From: Peromyscus leucopus
Lineage: Eukaryota > Chordata > Mammalia > Rodentia > Cricetidae
Direction: 5' to 3'
Assembly (NCBI RefSeq): GCF_004664715.2
Contig: NC_051063.1
Location: forward strand, 112,454,829-112,518,828
DNA: 64,000 nt
Part shown: positions 22,279 through 31,449 of the stretch, piece by piece
How positions within the stretch are numbered: the first letter of the stretch is position 1
How the letters are laid out: every line of letters begins with the position of its first letter
Notes under the pieces: model-generated
What the model was told of the DNA's origin: nothing
What the model saw: only the letters and a program-made list of their open reading frames with translations
Databases searched by the model: none
Made by a program: the position numbers and the translations under genes

Positions 22279-23143
22279 CTGCAGAAAGGAAAGGGAGATG
22301 CCATTGAGGGAGACTTCAAACCCTGCAGTGCGGATGCAGTCTTGTACCTCTGCAGAGGTGATTCTTCAGGGCAAACTGCCAACAACTAAGATGTGCTAAG
22401 GTCTTCACTGGGGATAAATTACCCATAAAACCCTGTATGCAGAAATAGTTGTTTAACCCTCAGAATGTTGACTCTATTGTTTTCTGGAATTTACTAACAG
22501 GGAATAGAGCAGTTGTAGCAGCCGCCAATGAAACGGAGGCAGAGCCTTGCTTCTTCTCAAGCTTTACCTCCCCATGTCAAAACACCTGGATTTAGGGAGC
22601 CTTGGAGAAAAAAAATCCCAACCAGCTTTTTGGCCATTGTTTGAAGTCATTGTTAATAGCAGTGATACCTCATGCATCTGCACTTTTTCCCCTCTATCTA
22701 TACTATCTGGACTCTGATGGAGGCTTCCTGGTTCCTAAGTGTTTTAGAACATATTTTAGTCTATTTGGTGCAACTCCCCATCTGATGCTTCAGTTTTCTC
22801 TGCAACATCTCTGCCAGCCACCATTGCCTCTGTATTAATGTCTGCAGAAACCAGACTCCTGGAGCAGTGTGCAGGTGGCCTGCCCCTGAGGTCTGCTAGG
22901 GAGTCCTTTTCAAAACTGGGCTAGCATCAGCTTCCCCGGGGTTGTTCTCCATCAGACTCTGGCTCAGGCCCATTAGTGATTTGGACATGTGTCTTCTTAT
23001 TGAGGCCATGCCTTTTAAGGACTGTTCTGTCCTCCCGGGAGCCATTACTGAGCCTGGATCTGGCACAGCTGAGTATTAAACTGAGTTTGGAGTCATCTGT
23101 CATAGCCTGGCTATCAGGAACTTGAGTGTGCCAGGAGACTTAC

Positions 23144-23194
23144 TTTCCTGCCTTGTGACGGGCTCATAGGAAAGAATGAGATCTTCTTGTCCTC
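23144..23194 (-). CDS. Dlg2: Dlg2 hook/GK boundary exon (GQEDLILSYEPVTRQE)
   Basis: This 51-bp minus-strand exon has acceptor CTTCCCAG|GAGGACAAG and donor CAGGAAA|GTAAGT. Two bases (GA) complete an Arg codon started by whichever alternative exon precedes it. Sixteen codons follow (GQEDLILSYEPVTRQE), and a final A starts the Ile codon of the next exon. The YEPV segment is the conserved strand linking the SH3 domain to the GK domain in MAGUKs; it pairs with the SH3 fold to form the intramolecular SH3-GK unit. It must be entered in phase 1. If it is joined directly to the phase-0 donor upstream of the alternative exons, the frame shifts and stops at the junction with the next exon. Confidence 0.96.
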
Positions 23195-26100
23195 CTGGGA
23201 AGAGAAGAAAGGAAAATTACAGTTGACAAACCACTGGCCACGCCTGAGAGCTACAGTTCCTGCTCCAAAACACAGGAAACACACAGCTGAGGGTTAATTT
23301 CCCTTGCGCTCTCTCCTTGAACCATTCAAAATTTCCTCATCCTCATTAAGCTCTAGTGTCTGGTTATCGCAGTTATAACTTGAAGTAATAATAGGCTGCT
23401 AGCTCTCTGCAGTGGCAATGATTTGGGAGAGTGCTTTTTATCTGACCTTCGAAATGGAGTGCCATGCCTCCACACCAAGCATTGCAGATAAAGCCATTTT
23501 AGAAAAGGGTCCATCCAATAATTTCATGCTACCTCATCAGAATTTCCGATACTTTAAATTCACCTCCTATTTTATTTTCCTAAGTATGTGGTTCAAAAGC
23601 AAGTGCCTATTTCATTTAAGACATAGAAACTTGGTCAGAATATTATTACAGCGTGCTAGAGGTTCCAGTCTAATACTGAGTCATCTTCAGGAAATCTGTT
23701 GCTGGTCAGTTAAATTAGACTCAATCCGAGGACGCTGGGGTTACAGCTGTGAGGCAGAGCATGTGGTTAACATGTGGAGGTCCCTGCCTTCAAGCTCTGG
23801 TCCCCACTCCAAGTCCAGAGGTGTCTCCGAGGCTATTGGTTAAGATTGCTGCTAACTCATGCCTTCAGAATGAGAACTAAGGGAAGCGATGTTGTAAAAA
23901 TGCCAGCATCACCAGCAGCATTTGCTGCATGTCCTCTGCCTCAGGGTGGGCCTCGGGTCACCAGACTACTGTGGAGAGTAAGTTCAGCTTTGGCAATCAG
24001 TTTTACATGACATCTATACACTGGATCAACAAGGTGGTCATGGGGTTGTCTCAGTTCAGCTGCAAGTGCCAAAGGTTCTGTGCCTGTGTTTGCACTGGGT
24101 TTAGTGTTGATCAATCTTTGGTGTAAGACTAGGTTAGGGATATTGAAAACAGATCAGTGTCTGCTAGAGGGGACATTTGAGGAGGGATGGGATGGGGGAG
24201 GGTGATTGTTGCCAAGGCCAAAAGACAGTGAACCTCATTGTTCTATGCTATGTTAATGCTATGCTATACTATATTATACTCCACTCCACTCCACTCCATT
24301 CCACTCCACTCCACTCCAGAGTCTATGGGCTGCCCATCCCAAACATATTTAGTATGCAACACCAGTTTCTCTTCCGTAGCTCCGGCCAGGGGAAAGTGAG
24401 CTGTTTTCATAAAGGGTGCTAACTAAATAGACGGTTGAAATACCTGCCGTTGATTCAGGTAGTTTTTTCCTGTTTGTCATTGTGGAGTACAGAGGCCTTC
24501 TATGGAGCCTTGGTAGTGGTATAAGGCAAATGTGGTTTTCTTACGTTTTCAAGTGTAAGAAATGGCCGCCAACTTAAGTCATGTTTTTCATCTACCCCAA
24601 AGAGGAATTGTTGTTGGTATTGGCACTGTGAGGCCACACTATATCCTGAAGGCACAATGAGACTTGGCATCTCTCCTAAATGGCACGTGTCCATAGCTGC
24701 CCTAGAAGTGTTTAGGAGGCATCCTTATGTGTGAGAAGGGGACTGGTGTGAGATGACTCAGAATTTTATGTATTTAGGGAAAGAATGATTCCCTGTGAAT
24801 AAATTAAACTACACAAAACCAGAGTTTAGATTTTTTAAAAAAGTGACTGCTGCCAAACCCCAGTCACCTGGTCTGGAGATACAAAGAGATCATTGCCATT
24901 CAGAAGGTGGGTGGAGGTTTGTGGAGAAAGAGTTTGAGGGACGGTGGCATGGTTCACTAATGTTAGCAATGATAGATTATGACTTTATAGGGAAGACTTG
25001 GTAAAATAACATGGAAGGAGAATCCTTATAGCGAGACAAAGCTTCAGGTGTTAGATGATGGATGGCAGAGCCTGCCCTCTACACTGGCTGTTCCATGAAG
25101 ACAAAAGCAAAGCTCCATCCACCATTGTGACTCAGGTGTTGTAAGATGCTAGAGAACTCACACCGTGATTTCCGTTGTGAAAAACAAGATGAGTAATAAG
25201 CTCAAAGATAGGTTCTACTTTGCGTGTCTGTGAATAGGATCGTTTCACTTGGGAAATCCAGTTTCCTCTAAATAAATGTAACACGTCATGCTTCTATTTG
25301 AATCTCTTTCCAGTCATCTTGCAGATCACCCCAATGGGATCTCCTAAATGCAAAGCTCTGATGGTAGTCTGCATCATTTGTGGTTCTGAAAACCAACACA
25401 AGTCCAGCTTTGATGAGAGAATTGTTGGTCCATGGCTCTTTGGTATCTTTCTTACAGAAAGAACTGGTTTTCATTCAGGCATCCTTTACGAATCCCAATG
25501 CTTGTGGTCCTGTGCAAACAGGTACTGTGTATGCATAGGAAGCTTCTGGAGAAGCCGTGGTTATGAGAAGTTGAGGTTATGTAGGAGCTATGAATTCAAT
25601 ATCTTATGCCAATTTTCATGCTCAAGGTAAAAAAAAAATGGCCCAATGAGTAGCAGAAAAGAAACAGAGTGGAAAGAAAAAAATCCTATAGCAACGAAGA
25701 GAAAAATCTATGCCTTTATGTCATTCTGCAGTAACCAAAGGACTTTCCTTTCCTATCCACTGGCTTCTTATTTTCATAGAATGTCTTGGGTAGTTGGTAC
25801 TCAGGGGACCTACTTGATAGATGGAGAAGCTGTGTGTGTGGTTCAGAGAATTTGATGAGGCTCCTTTGCTCAGTTAGTAAGTGGCAGAGACGAGATTTAA
25901 ATCCACATTTGTTTTTCACTATGGAGTCTATACTACTATCTCAGGAGGGTGAGAGATGTAGACTTCTCTGTGGAACTTGCAGTGAACAAAGGGCGTGGGT
26001 CAGAAAAGAGGGCAAAATGGCAGAGAAGACAGAAGAGGTCCATCTGTGAACACCAGCGTTTCCACTTCCTCCTGCTCTCTGTTGATACATCATCTCCATA

Positions 26101-26641
26101 GTCACCCTTAGTAGTTATTTTTTTTCTTTTCTCACAAGAGTTTTGCACTTAGAATAACAGCTGGCAAAAGGTACAGACTATTCTCGGTCTTGTTTTGGCA
26201 ACTTTGTGGCTGACAGTGGGCAAGCAGCACTCGAGGTGGGGTTTGCAGCTGCCAGACACTTGGCAGAGCTGCTTCTAACAGACTGCACAACACTGGCTGT
26301 GTGAATCAGGAGCCAGGCACAGTGAGACGTGGTAAGAGCGAGACCCCCTCCGCCCATGTACCCTCAGGAAAGAGAAAAAACAAAAGAGGGAAGGAGGGGC
26401 ATGGGGCCGGTGCTGGTGATGTTGTATTTAATGTTCTAAATCTAGTTCTTAGGGCTCGCACCTGATGGCTATTGAGAATCAATCTGCTTCCTGTTAGCAC
26501 TAGGACAGGATAGACTGTGTGCTTCATAGATGGTGGGTATGGAGCACATGGTGGCGTTCCTCTGTTCTGTGCCCTCAATGGGAATTACATAGTAGTTACT
26601 GCCTGAAGTATTGATGAGCTTCAGTGTGACCACAGAAGTTG
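23195..26641 (-). other. Dlg2 intron, lower part (continues to 31407)
   Basis: No exon is recognised. A 143-codon plus-strand open frame at 23412-23843 has no motif and overlaps a possible tRNA-derived SINE scrap near 23735-23812. An (ACTCC)n repeat is at 24278-24318. Confidence 0.7.
24278..24318 (+). repeat. (ACTCC)n pentanucleotide repeat
   Basis: About eight units of ACTCC with one CATTC variant follow a CTATG/CTATA-like pentanucleotide stretch (24243-24277). The two together suggest slippage with a changing unit. Confidence 0.9.
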
Positions 26642-26657
26642 TTTATGTACATTTCTT

Positions 26658-26799
26658 CTTCTTCTTCTTCTTCTTCTTCTTCTTCTTCTTCTTCTTCTTC
26701 TTCTTCTTCTTCTTCCTCCTCTTCCTCTTCCTCTTCCTCTTCCTCCTCCTCCTCCTCCTCCTCCTCCTCCTCCTCCTCCTCCTCCTCCTCCTCTTCTTC
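26658..26799 (+). repeat. (TTC)n / (TCC)n microsatellite on a B1 tail
   Basis: This pure pyrimidine strand changes from TTC units to mixed TTCC and then TCC units over about 140 bp. It lies exactly between the B1 body and its 5'-side target-site duplication, so it is the converted poly(A) tail of that B1. It generates artificial poly-Glu, poly-Ser and poly-Phe frames. Confidence 0.95.
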
Positions 26800-26939
26800 C
26801 AAAACAGGGTTTCTCTGTGTCGCTTTGCACCTTTCCTGGAACTCACTCTGTAGCCCAGGCTGGCCTCGAACTCACAGAGATCCACCTGTCTCTGCCTCCT
26901 GAGTGCTGGGATTAAAGGCATGTGCCACCACTGCCCAGC
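26800..26939 (-). repeat. B1 SINE with 16-bp target-site duplication
   Basis: Antisense B1: AAAACAGGGTTTCTCTGTGT, CTCGAACTCACAGAGATCCA and GAGTGCTGGGATTAAAGGCA. TTTATGTACATTTCTT occurs at 26642-26657 and again at 26942-26957, flanking the B1 together with the microsatellite. The CGCTTTGCACCTTTCCTGG segment again shows the cricetid-like variant. Confidence 0.96.
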
Positions 26940-26957
26940 TTTTTATGTACATTTCTT

Positions 26958-27150
26958 AATTTTTTCTTCTTTTATTAGTCTGGATGTTTTGCCTGCATGT
27001 ATGTCTGTACATACTTGCATGCTTGGTGCCTGTGGAGTCCAGAAGAGGGCGTTGAATTCTCTTGGAACTGGAGTTATAGGCAGTTGTAAAACTCAGTTTT
27101 TCTGGAAGAATGGCTAGTGTTCTTTACTACTGAGTTATTTCCCCAGCTCT
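26958..27150 (-). repeat. B2/B3-family SINE
   Basis: The antisense element shows GTTTTGCCTGCATGTATGTC, CCAGAAGAGGGCGTTGAATT and CTACTGAGTTATTTCCCCAG. Confidence 0.88.
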
Positions 27151-27341
27151 TCCAAAAAATTCTTCAAGAACCTATTTCCAGTTGGTTCCACTTGATATCT
27201 TGGCTGAAATCTATTTGTTTGCTCAGTATCTCCATAGGATAGTCAGGAGATTAAATTACTTAACCACCAGAAAGCCCTTACAATCAGGCTTAGTAAATAG
27301 TTAACACTATAAGCAGTGTTAGTCTTTTCAACTTTCCTGAG

Positions 27342-27482
27342 ATTTTTTTTTTCCCTCAAGACAAGGTTTCACTGTGTAGTTCTGGCTGTCCTGGAACTCA
27401 CTCTGTAGGCCAGGTTGGCTTTTAATTCACAAAGATCCTCCTGCTTCTGCCTTCTGAGTGCTGGACTAACCACTGCCCTGCT
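27342..27482 (-). repeat. B1 SINE
   Basis: Antisense B1: poly(T), AAGACAAGGTTTCACTGTG, TCCTGGAACTCACTCTGTAG and CTTCTGAGTGCTGGACTAAC, with a small deletion near the head. Confidence 0.9.
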
Positions 27483-28321
27483 AGTTTTAGTCTTAATAAT
27501 CTGATCAGTGGTACAGAATGGTTGCAAAGCACTGGATGAAACAGCAGGAAGCTGGGGTTAGAAAGCACATGGTGCAGTACAGGATGTGGGAGGGCCAGAA
27601 TGACAAGGTCTCATTGCAGCTTCAGAGCAACCACTTTGTGAGGTGCACAGCCTCTTCCAGCTCTGATACCTCCTATGCAAGGTTGGCGACCCAGCTAAGA
27701 CCTTCCTAATAACAGCATCATTGTCGAAGTCAAACGAGATAATAAAGATGAAAGCACTAAATTTAGCCATGGGCAATACTTGTCAAAAGTGGAGTGGGAC
27801 AGAAAGAACGGAAGCCATGATTACCAACTCTTTTAGGAGAGTCTTGGGTCTCATCTCAGAGACTGCACTCAGATCATTTCTTCAGGATCCTCATTTAGAA
27901 AATCCTAACTTAACTGATGAATATCGATGGGCAAGAAGGATAACTGTCAACTCCCATGCAACTGTTATGTGTAAACAGCTTAACAGAGCTTTGAGACAGT
28001 AGGCCATCAACTATGGAGGTTTGCCTGGTCCTCATAATACCTGTTTGGTATTTATTGCCTCACAATACAAGGGCAATTGGAAGGTATATACAGAAGGGCC
28101 AAAAACATGAGCCTTAACTTTACTACTTTACTGGTATAAAGAAATACAGAACTATTCAATAGTTAAGGTTTTGAAGTGGTATTTCACATAATTAGGCAAT
28201 ATCTTATTAATTAATTGTACTTTAGCTGCTACTCAATATAGTTGGACTTGAAAAAATTATTTTGTAATGCTTGATTTGGTATAGCAGATGTCTGAATTAT
28301 GTTGTAGAGGTGGAAGCTTGT
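27483..28321 (-). other. Intronic stretch, nothing recognised
   Basis: This is unique-looking DNA with short chance open frames on both strands (27518-28002) and no motif. Confidence 0.55.
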
Positions 28322-28860
28322 AGGCATGCATGCGTAAGACTGTGTATGTAGGCATGCATTCGTAAGGCTGTGTGTGCAGGCATGCATGTGTAAGGCTGTG
28401 TGTGCAGGCATGCATGTGTAAGGCTGTGTGTGTAGGCATGCATGTGTAAGGCTGTGTGTGCAGGCATGCATGTGTGAGGCTGTGTGTGCAGGCATGCATG
28501 TGTAAGGCTGTGTGTGTAGGCATGCATGTGTAAGGCTGTGTGTGCAGGCATACATGTGTAAGGCTGTGTGTGTAGGCATGCATGTGTAAGGCTGTGTGTG
28601 CAGGCATACATGTGTAAGGCTGTGTGTGCAGGCATGCATGTGTGAATGTGTGAGGCTGTGTGTGTAGGCATGCATGTGTGAGGCTGTGTGTGCAGGCATG
28701 CATGTGTGAGGCTGTGTGTGCAGGCATACATGTGTAAGGCTGTGTGTGTAGGCATGCATGTGTGAGGCTGTGTGTGCAGGCATGCATGTGTAAGGCTGTG
28801 TGTGCAGGCATACATGTGTAAGGCTGTGTGTGCAGGCATGCATGTGTAAGGCTGTGTGTC
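28322..28860 (+). repeat. 28-bp minisatellite, about 19 copies
   Basis: The unit is about 28 bp: AGGCATGCATGTGTAAGGCT followed by GTGTGTGC. Variants include CATACATG for CATGCATG, GTGAGG for GTAAGG and GTAGG for GCAGG. One copy near 28640 has extra GTGTGAAT. Because 28 is not a multiple of 3 and the unit lacks minus-strand stops, all three minus frames stay open and give the same 28-residue repeat in shifted form. This is not a protein gene. Confidence 0.95.
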
Positions 28861-30241
28861 TCCAGAATGCAGTGTGAAGGGTGCTTTGTGCATTGTGCAG
28901 CACAGTAGCCTTGGACTATTTTGTATCACCCACTTTTTATAAAGCCATCCTGGCTCCAGATTGAACAGGCAATGTTTTCACAGTGGCAAAGAGCCTTTTT
29001 GCATTTGTTTGTGCTGGTATTCATGAGACATAAAATTAGTCTCAATTATAGCAAAAGCCAGAAATTCACTAGAAAAAAAATACAGCCTATTTTGATATCA
29101 AAGTTGCCTCTTTCTGGAACACATGTCTAGGCCACACCTCTGCCTTTTTGGTGTGACACTGACCCTCACAGAGTTCCTTTCTCCCTTTTGACAAGTACTC
29201 TGCTTTCCAAAGCTTAGTGCACAGGTCACTTCCTGTCTGGAAGTAGCGTGCATGCACCTTCTGTCCTGGAGTCAGATTTTTATCCTGGTCCCTACAGCTC
29301 CTGTTTATGTATCAAGCTCTCACTCCCAGTACATGAGCAGTGAGATCCAGGCTTGATCAGTTTTCACGCTGGGTTTAGCGTACTGAGAAAGGGGACCTTG
29401 CATGGAGAAGCTGCCAAATGAATCAGTGAATGTAACTCTTAGCTTTGGAGGAAATCTCGCCTGCCTGGCCCTGTAAAATCTGAGACCCCAAATGTAATGA
29501 TTGTACTCCTCATCTACCTTACTAACATCATGACTCCAGCTCCAACTCTCTCTCTTCTCATGGGTAATTTATGGCATGTACAATCGCTTCCTTCATTCCC
29601 TCAATAAATATTTGTGTGCAGCTCCTATTTGGGAGGGAAAAGAATGATTGGTGTCATCATGGCACATCACCCCAATGGCTCAAAGGTGTGGTCTAAATTC
29701 TGACTTAGTGGTTCTGGAAAAAAATATTCCAAAAATATAATTTCCAAAGAAGGTTGTACATCCCATAAAGAGGACTGGAGAACAAAGCATGCATTTCCCT
29801 TTTCTCTGGCTCTATCTACTGGAGGGGAGCAAAGCCCTTGAAAACGGAAAACTAAAGCAATTAGTGTCTTGGTCTTCATGAAACCAAACAAGTACATCTC
29901 ATTTCTCCTTGTGAAAGATCAAGGGTGGCTCATGGAGTCAGAAAGGTAAGCGTTGGCCCCTCCTTCTTGGCTAGTTCTGAATTGAAAATAACATAGGAAA
30001 TGAGAGAGGCAATTGTCTCTTCTGCCGTTGGGTTAATGATAGGAGTAGGAAGAGCACAACCATGTTGAGCATAAGGACTCTGAATCTGTCCATCTGTGAG
30101 AGTCGATGGAACTCATCAATTTGACAATCATGCACCTGTAACACTCTGCCTGTGCATCTTATCACAACTTTGTCATTCAGTCTTTGGTCCACGTCACCTT
30201 CCTTTTCTGATCCTCACCATTACCTGACACCCTTCTCTGTC

Positions 30242-30242
<1 letters not shown>
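28861..30242 (-). other. Intronic stretch, nothing recognised
   Basis: No SINE, exon or RNA gene was recognised. Confidence 0.55.

Positions 30243-30292
<50 letters not shown>
30243..30292 (+). repeat. (TG)n microsatellite
   Basis: This is a pure run of about 24 TG units. Confidence 0.97.
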
Positions 30293-30296
<4 letters not shown>

Positions 30297-31238
30297 ACTG
30301 GCCACCAATCTGCTTCTTCAAAACCTTACTCCACTCTAGGTTATACTTACTAATTGGCATGCTGCCTCCAAACGCATGATTTTTATAAAGCACCATACTA
30401 TAATGGGGTAGGATAGGGATGCCCCAAACAATTTTTCTTTTAAATTAATATTCATGCAAAAGACAATACCAATTTCTACATTGGTATTTATTTCTGCGAG
30501 TCATGTATTGGACCTGCAGTTTTCTGACACCTTAACAATTGCTTTTTGGGTAATGCATTTTATTAAGGAGTGCAAATCAATATTAAAGGTATCATAAGGA
30601 CCCAGTGGTAATAGGTACCTATATTAGTCACCAAAGACACAAGTAGACAGCAAGAAACCATGAGGCCTGATTAGAAGGATGAGATTATTGTCTGCTGAAT
30701 ATTTCCATACACTAAGCAAATGGCTTGAGGTGACCAAAGAAAGACAGGGAACATTTTTAAGTAGTTACCTACCTTTTCAGTTATGTTTTGTGACCTAAAA
30801 AGTTTTGAAAATTCTTTCAGCATTAGATGAAGTGTTTACATCAACTTCCCAACCATCTCTCAAATAAGGTTAGATGCATAGATATGCTATGTGTCTTAAA
30901 ATATTAATCAAGGAGAAAGTGATACAAAAGACACCTGATTTAAAAGGAACACTGTAAGTTAGAATTGCTTCTGCACCAGGAGCAGAAGGGAAAAGGCGAG
31001 GAGAATAGAATCATGACCCTCTCCTTTCCTACAGGGAGCTTAAATTGATTTGGGGAACAGAATGTCAAAATCTTCCATCATAAGGTTGCATCCAGCTGAG
31101 GTTCAAATTGGTATTAGAAAAATCTGCGCCTGCATCCACCAATCATGTTAGGGTCCACGGATGGCCCCTGCGTCATTTGTAACTTTCCACATCAAATGCT
31201 GATTTCATTTCAAGCCATTTGCTTTCGAGAAGGATGAC
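30293..31238 (-). other. Intronic stretch before the pyrimidine tract
   Basis: No exon or clear repeat was recognised. Confidence 0.55.
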
Positions 31239-31322
31239 AAAAAAAAAAAAAAAAAAAAAAAAAGGAAAGAAAAGAAAAGGAAAGAAAAGAAAAGAAAAGA
31301 AAAAGAAAGAAAGAAAAAGGCA
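31239..31322 (-). promoter_or_regulatory. Long pyrimidine tract downstream of alternative exon C
   Basis: The plus strand is an uninterrupted purine run: about 25 A followed by AAAGG/AAAGA units. On the Dlg2 transcript it reads as an 84-nt U/C tract beginning about 85 nt after the exon C donor. Such tracts recruit PTB-family repressors in known neuronal splicing, and a UUUCUUUUCC pattern is present. It could equally be a decayed SINE tail or simple repeat. The regulatory role is inference. Confidence 0.4.
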
Positions 31323-31407
31323 GCAGTTGAAAAGAGTCTGAACTGACGACCACAGGCAATGGAGGCAACCGCAAAGAAAGGAAGCACAAGGCCAAGCGGA
31401 AACTTAC

Positions 31408-31449
31408 GGCAGCTACTTTCGCTATCGCTGGCATTAGAGGAGACGTGTT
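31408..31449 (-). CDS. Dlg2: Dlg2 alternative hook cassette exon C (42 bp, HVSSNASDSESSC)
   Basis: On the minus strand, acceptor CCTTGCAG precedes AACACGTC and the donor is CTGCC|GTAAGT. The 42-bp exon finishes one codon, gives 13 codons (HVSSNASDSESSC) and leaves one base, so it can be included or skipped without changing frame. After exon A it reads ...PEQ-HVSSNASDSESSC-RGQEDL. After exon B it reads ...TKTLK-HVSSNASDSESSC-RGQEDL. It resembles the Ser/Asp-rich insert known in the same place in DLG1 (SAP97), which I recall as HVTSNASDSESSY and usually labelled I5. The Ser-rich acidic content suggests phosphorylation, which is inference. A long pyrimidine tract on the transcript strand lies about 85 nt downstream of its donor. 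Confidence 0.88.

Noticed and set aside
23412..23843. 143-codon plus-strand open frame in a Dlg2 intron
   Set aside because: It has no motif, starts in ordinary intronic sequence and runs into a tRNA-derived SINE-like scrap.
26596..26921. Poly-Glu, poly-Ser, poly-Arg and poly-Phe open frames
   Set aside because: They are translations of the (TTC/TCC)n microsatellite and adjoining B1 SINE.
28229..28929. Three long overlapping minus-strand open frames with Cys/His-rich repeats
   Set aside because: They are frame-shifted readings of one 28-bp minisatellite with no stops in its unit. There is no start context or conserved domain.
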